Source: Cyclobacteriaceae bacterium (lineage in GTDB: Bacteria; Bacteroidota; Bacteroidia; Cytophagales; Cyclobacteriaceae). Taken from it: a stretch of 64,000 nucleotides of DNA. Location of the stretch: assembly GCA_019638235.1 (NCBI GenBank), contig JAHBUE010000001.1, positions 496,001 to 560,000 of the forward strand, read 5' to 3'. Numbering within the stretch: the stretch's first letter is position 1; each line of letters opens with the position of its first letter. A program made the translations under genes and the position numbers. Positions 25,706-34,610 of the stretch are shown here, in pieces. The notes under the pieces were generated by a model. The model was not told the DNA's origin. It ran no database searches and saw only the letters and a program-made list of their open reading frames with translations.

Positions 25706-26394
25706 CGATTTTCTTGAATAAACTCAAACAGGAATTGAGCCTCGGCATGGTCGCTAAAGTTTATCTTATTCTTTTTAAAGAATACGTTTAGCTTATCTTC
25801 CATGTGCGGAAATGATCGGATAATTCCTTTTTTAGTTTGCGGAAGCTCCCGCAAACCTACACGGTCAGCGATGTAGTACGTATTTACTGATCTGAATTCA
25901 TCGTTTCGGCTCTCGGAGGTGTTATACGCACCACCTAAATCTGCTCGTTTTATTGACTTGGTTGTTTTGCAATAAAATGTCAGATCTCCTTCAACCAACA
26001 CCAATAAATAGGTAGGCAATCCGTTTACAGAAAGTTTAATGAACTTAAATTCGCGCACGCCATCACTCAACACAAATTGCTGAACTAAATCTTTTCGTAC
26101 CACCATAGCGGATGATATCCGCTCACTCTTCGCAATGAGATTGTCAGACACAGCATCATAGTTGATTAATACATTTTTGTAAACCCCTTTATTCTTCAAC
26201 TCAACTATTCCGGCAGAAAAGTCTTCAAAAAATGTATAATACCCCACCACACCTTCGTGACGATCATCAAATGTTTGAATGGTTGTTCCTGTAAGATTGA
26301 AGGGGAAACTGTTTGCGGGCAGATCGGCAACTTGCTGACATATTGCTATGCCCGACAGGAAAGTTGCAGAGATAAGGATCAGTATTTTTTTCAT
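25702..26394 (-). CDS. Hypothetical secreted protein
   Basis: The 230-residue product begins MKKILILISATFLSGIAICQ (Sec signal peptide, cleavage near CQ). The mature part is mixed alpha/beta with KGVYKNVLINYDAVSDNLIAK, FKFIKLSVNGLPTYLLVLVEGDLTFYCKTTK and a C-terminal helical stretch (RSFPHMEDKLNVFFKKNKINF). This layout, a short GVYKNVxVNYD segment followed by a helical tail, recurs in small exported Bacteroidota proteins of unknown function. An upstream in-frame ATG at 26463 lies inside the SDR gene and is rejected. It lies 10 bases after the SDR gene, so both are one operon. Confidence 0.7.
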   Translation of the reverse strand: MKKILILISATFLSGIAICQQVADLPANSFPFNLTGTTIQTFDDRHEGVVGYYTFFEDFSAGIVELKNKGVYKNVLINYDAVSDNLIAKSERISSAMVVRKDLVQQFVLSDGVREFKFIKLSVNGLPTYLLVLVEGDLTFYCKTTKSIKRADLGGAYNTSESRNDEFRSVNTYYIADRVGLRELPQTKKGIIRSFPHMEDKLNVFFKKNKINFSDHAEAQFLFEFIQENR

Positions 26395-26404
26395 AGCTGA
26401 ATGA

Positions 26405-27211
26405 TTATTTAACAGGAGCATTTGCTTCATGAGCCATGGCGTTAAAAACAAGACGGTCGGCAAGCCAGGGCCACCACTTGTTAAAGAACACGGCTAATTT
26501 TCCTTCCAACGTAAGGATAAGAATTTGCTTTCGCTTTACGGTTGCCTTGTAAATATGCCGGGCGCATTTCTCCGGGGTCATTTCTTTGCTTTCCTCGCGT
26601 GGCGATTCTTTTTGTTCGCGGCCATCGGCAAGCAGGGCGCGCATACGAATGTTGGTAGCCGTAAAACCCGGACAAGCCGTTAGCACATGCACACCCTTTC
26701 TTAGGTATTCGGTTCGCAGTACCTCCAAAAAACCGTTTAACGCAAACTTCGAGGCCGAATAGCCCGTTCTTCCAGGCAACCCGCGAAACCCCGCAATGGA
26801 AGAAATTCCAACGATGGAGCCTTTGTTCTTTACAATTTCGGGTAAGCAATAATGCGTGGCGTATATGGCTCCGTAAAAATTAATGTCCATTACTTTTTTA
26901 ATCACATCAATTTTCACATCCTGAAAGGCAGCCCGCATGGATATACCCGCGTTATTTATCAAAACGTCAATCCGCCCAAAGCGACCAAGCGTTTCTTCGG
27001 CCATTTTTTTGTTGTCTTCCTCCCGGCTCACATCGGCATTTATTTCCAATGCTTCAATGCCGGCAGCCTTCAACTCGCGCCCCGCTTCATTTAAGTCGGT
27101 TGCGTTTCTTCCGGTAATCACTACTTTTGAACCATGGCGGCCAAACTCAAAGGCAAGCGCCTTGCCTATTCCTGAAGTTCCCCCGGTTATGATAACAACT
27201 TTATCTTTCAT
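26405..27211 (-). CDS. Short-chain dehydrogenase/reductase
   Basis: Classical SDR of 268 residues. NAD(P)-binding TGGTSGIGKALA is at the N-terminus, followed by NNAGISMRAAF, catalytic Ser in GSIVGISSIAG and the YSASKFAL motif with catalytic Tyr and Lys. RNATDL after the second strand, with Arg at the cofactor-selecting position (VVITGRNATDL), suggests NADP(H). The extended C-terminus (RKQILILTLEGKLAVFFNKWWPWLADRLVF) is typical of membrane-associated DltE/YqjQ-like SDRs. Upstream in-frame starts exist at 27253/27250, but a TATTTTTG box at 27258-27251 overlaps them, so the ATG at 27211 (MKDKVVIITGG) is chosen. Confidence 0.88.
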   Translation of the reverse strand: MKDKVVIITGGTSGIGKALAFEFGRHGSKVVITGRNATDLNEAGRELKAAGIEALEINADVSREEDNKKMAEETLGRFGRIDVLINNAGISMRAAFQDVKIDVIKKVMDINFYGAIYATHYCLPEIVKNKGSIVGISSIAGFRGLPGRTGYSASKFALNGFLEVLRTEYLRKGVHVLTACPGFTATNIRMRALLADGREQKESPREESKEMTPEKCARHIYKATVKRKQILILTLEGKLAVFFNKWWPWLADRLVFNAMAHEANAPVK

Positions 27212-27298
27212 AGAATTAGTGAACAGCTTACTATTCACTTTATTTGCCATCAAAAATAGTAATACTTAGCTTAACTTGTTGCGCACTTATTTACGAAC

Positions 27299-28159
27299 GT
27301 GTTTTTATTAAAACTCATATCCCGACTGCCTTTTCCGGTGCTGTACGCCTTCAGCGATTTCCTGTTCATGTTAAGCTACTACCTTGTACGGTACAGAAGA
27401 AAGTTGGTTAGGAAAAACCTGGCAAATTCCTTCCCGCAGTTGACGGAAAAGGAACGTAAAAGGATTGAAAAGAGCTTCTATAAAAACCTAAGCGACTATG
27501 CCGTTGAAACCCTTAAACTGCTCACTATTTCAAAGGCAGAGTTAAAAGGCCGAATGGTGTACACAAACCCCGAACTGCTGGATGGCTATAAGCAAAGTAA
27601 CCAGTCTATCATTCTGCTTTCTTCGCATCAGTTTAACTGGGAGTGGCTGCTTGTTTCGGGAAACCTTTGGCTACCTGTTCCCATCGATTTTGTTTATCAG
27701 CCCCTCCACAGCAAATTTGTTGATAACCTGATGCAAACCTGCCGTATGCGTTTCGGGGGGCACGCCATAAAGCGAAATGAAGTAGCCCGTGAATTGGTGA
27801 AGCGGAAAAACATTGTGCGCGGAATTGCCATTGTTGCCGACCAGTATCCGGGGCGCAAACATGATAAACGATTTGAAACCACTTTCCTTAACCAGCATAC
27901 TGCATTCTTTTACGGAAGCCAACAAATGGCCAACTTAACGCAATACCCGGTGCTGTACGGCTCGGTTAAAAAAATTAAACGCGGGCACTACACCTGTACC
28001 CTAATAAAAGTAACCGACCCTCCTTACGCAGAAGGCACTGAAACAGTAATAAAAAATTACAGTCAACTTGTTGAACAGGCCATACTATCTGACCCTGCCG
28101 GATGGTTGTGGTCGCATAACCGATGGAAAAACAGGCACATAAAGAAGATTGAGTCCTAA
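27299..28159 (+). CDS. Lysophospholipid/lipid A acyltransferase, LpxL (HtrB) family
   Basis: Membrane-bound acyltransferase of 286 residues that adds a secondary acyl chain to lipid A precursors. The N-terminal hydrophobic helix (LLKLISRLPFPVLYAFSDFLFMLSYYLVRYRR) is followed by the HX4E catalytic motif in SSHQFNWEWLLV. The second conserved block is VADQYPGRKHDKR and TTFLNQHTAFFYGSQQMA, and the protein ends with LWSHNRWKNR, the usual family ending (W-x-H-x-R-W). Start codon is GTG (27299). Single gene, divergent from the SDR; the stop overlaps that of the convergent helicase gene by 4 bases. Confidence 0.9.
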   Translation: MFLLKLISRLPFPVLYAFSDFLFMLSYYLVRYRRKLVRKNLANSFPQLTEKERKRIEKSFYKNLSDYAVETLKLLTISKAELKGRMVYTNPELLDGYKQSNQSIILLSSHQFNWEWLLVSGNLWLPVPIDFVYQPLHSKFVDNLMQTCRMRFGGHAIKRNEVARELVKRKNIVRGIAIVADQYPGRKHDKRFETTFLNQHTAFFYGSQQMANLTQYPVLYGSVKKIKRGHYTCTLIKVTDPPYAEGTETVIKNYSQLVEQAILSDPAGWLWSHNRWKNRHIKKIES

Positions 28160-31089
28160 GCGAGCATCTGCTCAATGTCTTCGCGTGTGAGCTGTTTCAT
28201 AACACTCTCTTCCGTAGTGATGAGGTCGCGTGTAAGCTTGAGTTTCTTTTCCTGGAGTTTCAGAATTTTTTCTTCTACGCTGTTGCGTGTGATGAACTTG
28301 TAGGTAAATACTTTTTTCTTTTGGCCAATGCGGTGTGCGCGGTCAACGGCCTGTGCTTCCACAGCGGGGTTCCACCATGGGTCAAGAATAAATACATAAT
28401 CTGCTTCTGTAAGATTAAGACCAAGGCCACCGGCTTTAATTGAAATCAAAAAGGCTTTAACCTTTGCATCCTTGTTAAATCGTTCAACCTGTTCTTTGCG
28501 ATCAATGCTGGAGCCATCCAAATAAGCAAAATCTATTTTGTTTGATTTAAGATATTGACTCACCAACGTAAGGTGTTTAACAAACTGACTAAACACCAAC
28601 ACCTTGTGCCCTTCGGCCATGGCATTCTCCAGCATGTGTATAATATCTTCCAATTTGCCCGAATCGCCCGAATAAGAAGGCTCAATCATTTTAGGATGAT
28701 TTGCCAATTGCCTTAGCTTGGTTAACCCTTCTAAAATCATAAACCGGCTGTTGCCCATGCCCTCCTTATCAATCAAATCAAGAATTTTTCCACGGTAGTA
28801 CGATTTCACTTCTTCATAACGTTTTTCCTGTTCGGGCGTCATGACGGAGTATTGAATGTTTTCTACTTTTTCAGGAAGCTCGGTAGCCACTTGCGACTTG
28901 TGCCTGCGCAACACAAACGGCTTTATGATAGCGTTTAGTTTTTTTGATTTTGTTTCATCGCCTTTCTTTTCAATAGGCACCTGGTACTCTTGCCGGAAAT
29001 AAGTTTGAGAACCTAACATCCCCGGATTAATAAAACTTATCTGCGACCACAAATCCATTGTAGTATTTTCAAGTGGAGTGCCTGTTAACACTAATTTGTA
29101 TCGCGACTTCAACTCGCGCACCGCTTTGGCAATGATAGATGAAGGATTTTTAATCACCTGCGATTCATCCAGAATAACGTAGTTGAAATAAAAATCTTTA
29201 AATAGTTCACTATCAAGTCGAGTGATGCCGTAGGATGTTAACACAACGTCATATTTCTCAAAACGCTTGATGTTCTTGTTGCGTGATGTTCCGGTGTAAT
29301 TCAGCACTTTCAGTTCGGGTGTAAAGCGCGCTGCCTCCATCTCCCAATTATAAATGAGCGAAGTAGGCATAATTAGTAACGAAGTTCCCCGGCCGGCTTC
29401 TTTTTCAGCCTGGAGCAAGGCAAGTGTTTGTACGGTTTTACCCAAGCCCATATCATCGGCAAGGCAACCCCCCAACCGAAATTCGTTTAAAAAGCGCAGC
29501 CAGTTATATCCCGCTTTTTGATAGGGGCGAAGCTCGCCAACAAAACCTTCGGGCAAATCGTAACTTCCCACTCCGCTAAACGACCCAAGCGACCTCAATT
29601 TTTCGCTGATGTGTACCTTAGCCAGATTTCCATCTTCAAGCTCCTTCACTAAGTTAAGGTGATGTTTACGCAACACGGGTTTTTCTTTGTTGCCCTCCGT
29701 TTCGCTTAACGCAAACAAATCGGCATAACGTGTTAACCACGCTTCAGGAATAATAGCTATTTCGCCATTCGGTAGCTTAAACTCAACTTTCTTTTTAAGG
29801 ATGAGTTTTCGTAATTCTTTAAAAGGAATTTCGTATTCGCCAAAACGAATGCGTGCATGAATATCGAACCAATCTATGTTTTCTTTAACCTCAACTTCAA
29901 TAACGGCTTTGCCAACAAAATACTTTTTATCATTTCCCTGCGGCTGACTTACCTCAAAGCCGAGGTTTAAAAGATTTACACGGTTTTCGTTGAGCCACGA
30001 AAATGCTTCCGACTTGGCAATGGCCACGTTGAAATCCTTCATAGGAAGCCCAAGTTTTTGAAGCGTATTCAAAAAATTCTTTTCGGCTTCGGGCTTTCGC
30101 ATTACGCGATGAAAGACATAGTCGCTATCGTGCTTTTCAATAGTAACACTTACCGGCACGCGGTTTCTTCCCTGAAATTTATGCTTACCGTATTTAAACG
30201 AAAGGTCAAACACAATTTTTCCCGATTCATCGCTACGGTCATCTCCGGGTTTTGAATCGAACAATGTATCGCCACCCTGAACGGACGGCAGTTCAGAAAT
30301 GGTGAGTAACGGACGAGGGTCATACTCGGTCTTGATAATATCAAAACCTTTGGCTTCAATATCATCGAACGAGGCAATTAACGGAGCGATGAACCGGTTG
30401 TAGTAAGTTTCTTCAAGGTTTTTAGGAATGACCACAAACTTTTTGCTGAGAAACGGAAGAAGTTTCTTGCCATCTACATGCTTTTCAAAACCGTAAAGTT
30501 TTCCATTCATCACCATCCAGGCCGGGTCTTTACACACTAAGTACGCAGTGGGGTTTGGCAGTTCAAGTTTTTTGCCTTCGTAAAAAATGGTAGGGAAATA
30601 ATTTGTGTTGTCATCACTTCGCATAAAATGAAACTGGATAGAAGCCTTGCTTTCCATCACTTCAATTTTGCGATGTGTTGGTTCGCCATCGTTTCCGGTT
30701 TCAAACAGCATCTTGCCTTTCAGCAACTCCATTATTTCGGCACGCCTGGCTTCTACGTGCATCTGAATCATTTCCTGTACGGCTTCGTTGCCTTTTTTCT
30801 TATCAAATATTTTCGGGAAAAACTCTTCGGGCTTTATGGGTTTACCGGCAAACTTCCGGGCAACCGCATCCTGGTGCATGGCGTCAACGAGCTTGATGAG
30901 TTCAAAATCGCGGTCGTCAAGCCCTTTGGAAAATTCGCGCGCATTCTTGGACGAGATATTCTGGTGCTGGTAAGTGAGTTTCCCGCTATCGTCTAAATGC
31001 ACGATATAGGACTCAAAAAGGTACCCCAGGTACTCGTGCTGAAACAGCGAGTAGATGATTTGAAACGGCTGAGATGCTGAAACCTTCAT
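28156..31089 (-). CDS. SNF2-family DEAD/DEAH-box helicase
   Basis: The 977-residue protein carries the SWI2/SNF2 ATPase in its C-terminal half. Motif I is ADDMGLGKTVQTLALL near residue 540, motif II is VILDESQVIKNP (DESQ), motif III is LVLTGTPLENTTMDLW, motif V is GGLGLNLTEADYVFILDPWWNP and motif VI is QAVDRAHRIGQKKKVF. The first 500 residues are a lineage-specific region with no motif I can name. Bacterial SNF2 proteins (RapA-like and others) remodel protein-nucleic-acid complexes. This one is not accompanied by nuclease or methylase genes, so a defence role has no support from context. A 10-bp inverted repeat lies just before its start. Confidence 0.92.
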   Translation of the reverse strand: MKVSASQPFQIIYSLFQHEYLGYLFESYIVHLDDSGKLTYQHQNISSKNAREFSKGLDDRDFELIKLVDAMHQDAVARKFAGKPIKPEEFFPKIFDKKKGNEAVQEMIQMHVEARRAEIMELLKGKMLFETGNDGEPTHRKIEVMESKASIQFHFMRSDDNTNYFPTIFYEGKKLELPNPTAYLVCKDPAWMVMNGKLYGFEKHVDGKKLLPFLSKKFVVIPKNLEETYYNRFIAPLIASFDDIEAKGFDIIKTEYDPRPLLTISELPSVQGGDTLFDSKPGDDRSDESGKIVFDLSFKYGKHKFQGRNRVPVSVTIEKHDSDYVFHRVMRKPEAEKNFLNTLQKLGLPMKDFNVAIAKSEAFSWLNENRVNLLNLGFEVSQPQGNDKKYFVGKAVIEVEVKENIDWFDIHARIRFGEYEIPFKELRKLILKKKVEFKLPNGEIAIIPEAWLTRYADLFALSETEGNKEKPVLRKHHLNLVKELEDGNLAKVHISEKLRSLGSFSGVGSYDLPEGFVGELRPYQKAGYNWLRFLNEFRLGGCLADDMGLGKTVQTLALLQAEKEAGRGTSLLIMPTSLIYNWEMEAARFTPELKVLNYTGTSRNKNIKRFEKYDVVLTSYGITRLDSELFKDFYFNYVILDESQVIKNPSSIIAKAVRELKSRYKLVLTGTPLENTTMDLWSQISFINPGMLGSQTYFRQEYQVPIEKKGDETKSKKLNAIIKPFVLRRHKSQVATELPEKVENIQYSVMTPEQEKRYEEVKSYYRGKILDLIDKEGMGNSRFMILEGLTKLRQLANHPKMIEPSYSGDSGKLEDIIHMLENAMAEGHKVLVFSQFVKHLTLVSQYLKSNKIDFAYLDGSSIDRKEQVERFNKDAKVKAFLISIKAGGLGLNLTEADYVFILDPWWNPAVEAQAVDRAHRIGQKKKVFTYKFITRNSVEEKILKLQEKKLKLTRDLITTEESVMKQLTREDIEQMLA

Positions 31090-31096
31090 GATTTAG

Positions 31097-31124
31097 CCGT
31101 TTTTAGCTGATTTTCTAAAAACGG
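31097..31124. repeat. 10-bp inverted repeat before the SNF2 helicase gene
   Basis: CCGTTTTTAG (31097-31106) and CTAAAAACGG (31115-31124) are perfect reverse complements around an 8-base centre. They lie 8 bases upstream of the helicase ATG (31089), either in its leader or promoter. It may be an operator or an RNA hairpin covering the translation start. The CTAAAAAC core also occurs in the arms of the larger element 60 bases away. Confidence 0.6.
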
Positions 31125-31184
31125 AACTTCTAAAATAAGACTTTTTAGCCTTACAAAAAGGTAAAATTTAAACTCTTTATACAT

Positions 31185-31277
31185 ACGGGCATCTCTAAAA
31201 ACTCCTTGTACCCTTCTCCTGCAGGAGAAGGGGCAGGGGTTGAGGTTATTAAAGGCAAAGTTTTTAGAGATGCCCGT
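31185..31277. repeat. 93-bp element with 19-bp terminal inverted repeats and nested palindrome (MITE/REP-like)
   Basis: Outer arms ACGGGCATCTCTAAAAACT (31185-31203) and AGTTTTTAGAGATGCCCGT (31259-31277) are perfect reverse complements. Inside, 31211-31232 is a perfect 22-bp palindrome centred on CTGCAG. After it come GGCAGGGGTTGAGGTT and an AT-rich stretch. Similar GGAGAAGGGG-type palindromes are scattered between genes in many Bacteroidota, but this must be checked. No open reading frame of its own. It lies between the divergently spaced ends of the lolE-type gene (stop at 31287) and the helicase start, and on the minus strand can also fold as a terminator for the permease gene. Confidence 0.7.
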
Positions 31278-31286
31278 GTTGGAACA

Positions 31287-32510
31287 TTACAGGTTATGTA
31301 CGGAAACCGACCGGGCTGCAAGGGCCGCAGGGCGCCAGGAGATAAGAAACGTGAGTATGGAAACTACCAAAAGCGTACTAACGAAATCCGTCCACACCAT
31401 TTTTACCGGGTAACCCACCGTAACGGACGTTTCCATGCCCATGCCGATGAGGCCAAATTGTTGCTGAAGCCAACAAAATATACCCCCCACTACAATGCCG
31501 AGTGTTGCCCCGCCCAAAGCAATCAGGGCGCCTTCAACAATGAATATTTTTTTGATAAGCCCGGCATCGGCACCTAAGGCTGCCAGCACTGAAATATCTT
31601 TTTTCTTATCAAGCGCCAGCATCATTAAACTAAAGAAAATGTTTACAGCACTTATCCCCAATAAAACGGAAAGTGCAATAAACGTAAACAGTTTTTCCAT
31701 TTTTATCAGGCGATACAAATCGAGATGCTGCTCTTCATGATTGAGCACTATAAACTCATCGCCCAACACTTTTTTTAATTGTTGCTGCACCGTCATAACG
31801 TTATGCCCTTGCGCGGTTTTTATTTCGAGCGCGGTGCGTTTGTTGTCGTAGCGTAATAGCTCCTGCGCAAAGCGTAACGGAACCAGCACATAGTTCTCGT
31901 CAAAATTCTGAACGATAGAAAAGGCTGCACCCGGCAAAATGCTCTTACTGGAATATAACCGGGACGGGTCGAGTGTACCCGATTTAACATCGGTAATGTA
32001 ATACACCTGCAACGGAAACATATCATCGCCTATGGCAACTGATAAGGTGTTTCTGATACCAACACCGATAAGCGCATAGTTGATGCTGCCCTCGGTAAGT
32101 TTTAATTCGCCCGATACAATTTTATCATCAATGCGGTGCTGGTCGATAAAATTATCGCTTACTCCTTTTAGTGTAATCACCTGGTTGGCATCCCTGTATC
32201 GTAAGTAAGCGTAATCTTCAATTACTTCGGTAACAATCGAAACACCTTCAACACCCTCAATCTTTGCAATCAGTTCGTCATCTACCGGAAAAGATTTTCC
32301 CAGCGCGGCTTCAATTTTAATTTCCGGGTCGAAAGAATTATTCAGCGACCGGAGAAGGTCGCCCAAGCCATTAAAAACAGACAACACAATAATTAATGCA
32401 GCCGCACTAACCGACACGCCAATAAGCGAAAGAATAGAAATGATATTGATGAAATTCTTCTTCCGTGTGGACAATAAATACCTTCGGGCTATAAAGAATT
32501 CAAGACTCAC
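31287..32510 (-). CDS. FtsX-like ABC transporter permease (LolE/MacB type)
   Basis: The 407-residue product starts MSLEFFIARRYLLSTRKKNFINIISILSLIGVSVSAAALIIVLSVFNG: one N-terminal transmembrane helix, the signature start of LolC/LolE permeases. A periplasmic MacB-type domain of about 200 residues follows. The three C-terminal helices (FTFIALSVLLGISAVNIFFSLMMLAL, IFIVEGALIALGGATLGIVVGGIFCW, FVSTLLVVSILTFLISW) form the FtsX domain. It probably acts in lipoprotein release or another mechanotransmission ABC system; the ATPase is not adjacent. Start codon is GTG. It lies 28 bases after rbfA and is probably cotranscribed with it. Confidence 0.88.
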   Translation of the reverse strand: MSLEFFIARRYLLSTRKKNFINIISILSLIGVSVSAAALIIVLSVFNGLGDLLRSLNNSFDPEIKIEAALGKSFPVDDELIAKIEGVEGVSIVTEVIEDYAYLRYRDANQVITLKGVSDNFIDQHRIDDKIVSGELKLTEGSINYALIGVGIRNTLSVAIGDDMFPLQVYYITDVKSGTLDPSRLYSSKSILPGAAFSIVQNFDENYVLVPLRFAQELLRYDNKRTALEIKTAQGHNVMTVQQQLKKVLGDEFIVLNHEEQHLDLYRLIKMEKLFTFIALSVLLGISAVNIFFSLMMLALDKKKDISVLAALGADAGLIKKIFIVEGALIALGGATLGIVVGGIFCWLQQQFGLIGMGMETSVTVGYPVKMVWTDFVSTLLVVSILTFLISWRPAALAARSVSVHNL

Positions 32511-32538
32511 GCGAATGTAGGGTAAAGATTGTCCAGAA

Positions 32539-32901
32539 CTATTTTTCGGGCGGAATGTTCAGGTTACGGATAATTTCTTCTATCCGGTGTGCCGATTCCT
32601 CCACCTCATCAATATAGAAAATCAATTCGGGAATAATGCGTGCCTGGTTACGGATGCGGTCGCCAAGCGCCTTGCGTATTTCCTTTTTGCGGGCATTTAT
32701 TTTCTCCAGAATAGCCCCCTTGTTGTTGGCCAACATCATGCTAACATAAATTTTAGCCACACTAAGGTCGGGGCTAACACGAACATCGGCCAATGTAATA
32801 AAGGCGTTGTCAAGTATGCCACGTTTATCGTGTTGCAAAATATCGCTCACTTCTTTATGAATGAGCCGTGCAAATTTTTGCTGACGAGTGGTTCCTGCCA
32901 T
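32539..32901 (-). CDS. rbfA: Ribosome-binding factor A
   Basis: RbfA (120 residues) has the single KH-like fold that helps mature the 5' end of 16S rRNA in 30S subunits. TRQQKFARLIHKEVSDILQ at the N-terminus, the VRVSPDLSVAKIYVSMM strand segment and the C-terminal IPELIFYIDEVEESAHRIEEII match the family. The ATG lies only 4 bases after a promoter -7 box, so this mRNA is a leaderless candidate. Together with rimP, rpsU and hpf it is one of four ribosome-biogenesis or ribosome-related genes in the window. Confidence 0.95.
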   Translation of the reverse strand: MAGTTRQQKFARLIHKEVSDILQHDKRGILDNAFITLADVRVSPDLSVAKIYVSMMLANNKGAILEKINARKKEIRKALGDRIRNQARIIPELIFYIDEVEESAHRIEEIIRNLNIPPEK

Positions 32902-32905
32902 AGCG

Positions 32906-32937
32906 CAAATATCCGGTGCACAGCAACGAAAACCAAA
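32906..32937 (-). promoter_or_regulatory. Promoter of rbfA (leaderless candidate)
   Basis: On the minus strand TTTGG (32937-32933) and GATATTTG (32913-32906; one mismatch to TAnnTTTG) are separated by 19 bases. The box is followed by CGCT and then the ATG at 32901. Confidence 0.6.
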
Positions 32938-33015
32938 GAAGTTTGGTAATTGTACGGGTATTCATTTCAAACCTTAAAAATCCTGTCTATTTTTCACGCT
33001 AAACTAAGTTAATCC

Positions 33016-34425
33016 TTGCTACGCTACTTTCGCATAAACGACCCCTACCGGTTACTGGCATTAGTCGGGCTGTTTATTGTGCTGGCCCTGCCACTACTGA
33101 TTGACACTCCGCCCGTTACATTTCCTGAACTTAAAAGTTTTTTGCTGGGCGCCAAGGTTTCAGAAGGGTTTGGCCTGTATTACGAAATTGTTGACTCCAC
33201 CCCTCCGCTTGCAGCCTGGTTTTACGGCTTGCTTAATTGGGTGTTTGGCGAAAATATAACGCTTCGTCATATCTGCGCATTGGTTATCCTGTTTTTACAA
33301 GGCGCTTTTATTGGCTTTATGCTGATAGATAAACGGGCCTTTACCGAAAACACCTACATCCCTTCCTTGTTGTTTTTGATACTTGCCTTGCTGTCGTTCG
33401 ATAATTTTTCGCTTACGGCCGAACTTGGCGCATTCGGGTTTTTGCTGCTGGCGTTAAACTCACTGCTTACCGAAATAGAATTTAAGGTTCAGCACGATGC
33501 CACCATTTTTTCAATTGGTCTGTTCGTTGGCATCGCCACACTGTTCAGCTTCTCCTATATTATTTACCTGCCGGGAGTAGTGCTTATTTTAATTCTGTTT
33601 ACCCGAAACAACCTGCGCAAATATTTGCTTATGCTGACAGGCTTCATGCTTCCTCACTTGGTTATCATGGCAGCTTATTTTATCGGAGGGCATTCGCAGG
33701 AAATCTGGAGAAACTTTTACTTAGCCAACTTAGTTTTTTCAACGGCTTCGCTTATCTCATTCAAAAGTATTTTAATTCTTTGTGCCGTTCCGTTGGTGTA
33801 TTTGCTCATTGCCACTGTTATCCTCAACCGCGATGCCCGCTTAACCAAGTATCAATCGCAATTATTAACGGCTATGGTTTTATGGTTTGTCATCGGGCTG
33901 GTTCATGTTTACTTCACACCCGATTTCAGGGCGCAAAGCCTGCTTCCGCTGTTGCCTGCTGTAAGTTTTTTCTTCACGCATTTCCTGTTGTTTATACGAA
34001 GGAGAAAGTTTGCAGAGATAAACGTGTGGATTTTGCTGCTGGGCGTTGTTACCACCCTGTACCTGGCGCGTTACAATAAAATTGAAGTGGATTACTCATC
34101 GCTTATCGTTAAAACAAACACGAATGCACCAACCCAAAAGCGATTGCTGATTCTTGACAAATCCCCTGTTGGCTATCTACACAACACCGTGTCGCCTCCT
34201 TTCATTAATTGGAAGCTAACCCGCGAAATTTTTGACCACCCCAATTACTATGAAAACGTATTGTTGGTTAGCCGGCTCTTTGAAAAAGACCCCCCCGAAA
34301 TAATTATTGACCCCGAAAACCGGATGGAAAAATTCTTCGACCGCACACCTGCCTTGCAGCGTAAATACAAGAAAGCGGAGGCGGGAGAATGGGTTTTGAT
34401 TGAAACGAGAGAAGGGTTGCTTTGA
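33016..34425 (+). CDS. Polytopic membrane protein of unknown function
   Basis: The 469-residue product has about nine or ten hydrophobic segments between residues 12 and 350 (LLALVGLFIVLALPLLI, HICALVILFLQGAFIGFML, YIPSLLFLILALLSFD, and others) and a soluble C-terminal domain of about 110 residues (TQKRLLILDKSPVGYLHNT to WVLIETREGLL). The topology resembles GT-C glycosyltransferases such as the PMT/ArnT type, or DUF6427 proteins of Bacteroidota. I see no diagnostic catalytic Asp-x-Asp/Glu in the first loop, so the function is open. Start is TTG at 33016 (MLRYFRINDPYRL); no ATG is available in frame nearby. The stop TGA overlaps the following short reading frame. Confidence 0.75.
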   Translation: MLRYFRINDPYRLLALVGLFIVLALPLLIDTPPVTFPELKSFLLGAKVSEGFGLYYEIVDSTPPLAAWFYGLLNWVFGENITLRHICALVILFLQGAFIGFMLIDKRAFTENTYIPSLLFLILALLSFDNFSLTAELGAFGFLLLALNSLLTEIEFKVQHDATIFSIGLFVGIATLFSFSYIIYLPGVVLILILFTRNNLRKYLLMLTGFMLPHLVIMAAYFIGGHSQEIWRNFYLANLVFSTASLISFKSILILCAVPLVYLLIATVILNRDARLTKYQSQLLTAMVLWFVIGLVHVYFTPDFRAQSLLPLLPAVSFFFTHFLLFIRRRKFAEINVWILLLGVVTTLYLARYNKIEVDYSSLIVKTNTNAPTQKRLLILDKSPVGYLHNTVSPPFINWKLTREIFDHPNYYENVLLVSRLFEKDPPEIIIDPENRMEKFFDRTPALQRKYKKAEAGEWVLIETREGLL

Positions 34426-34610
34426 AAAAACAGACAACTTATATTTTGTTACGTTTAATGTTACGAAAAAACGGCTTTGATATTAATGCCGAACAAACCA
34501 ACAGTTATGATTTTGTAATACAAGCCGCCAAGGGTGAATTTACTTTCGGGCAAATTAAAACCTGGATTAAAGGGCACCTGACTAAAATCAATAATCCGTT
34601 AGGGGGTTGA
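34422..34610 (+). pseudogene. C-terminal remnant of a Fic/Doc-family (death-on-curing) toxin
   Basis: A 62-codon reading frame opening with TTG at 34422, overlapping the stop codon of the previous gene. The product TYILLRLMLRKNGFDIN followed by SYDFVIQAAKGEFTFGQIKTWIKGHL matches the C-terminal helices of Doc toxins (consensus: xAxxFLxxNGYxL ... YDFVIxVAxGxxxxExIxxWL). The catalytic HPFxxGNGR motif and the first 70 or so residues are missing, and the usual antitoxin gene is absent. It is best read as a decayed toxin gene. Its end overlaps the rpiB end by 12 bases. Function of the fragment, if any, is unknown. Confidence 0.55.

Noticed and set aside
28156..31089. SNF2 helicase as part of a phage-defence system
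   Set aside because: No nuclease, methylase, phospholipase or other defence-like partner is adjacent; neighbours are lipid and ribosome genes.
31206..31577. 123-codon plus-strand reading frame from the palindromic element into the LolE-type gene
   Set aside because: Antisense to the permease gene over most of its length, with Arg/His-rich low-meaning composition; the element itself has no gene.
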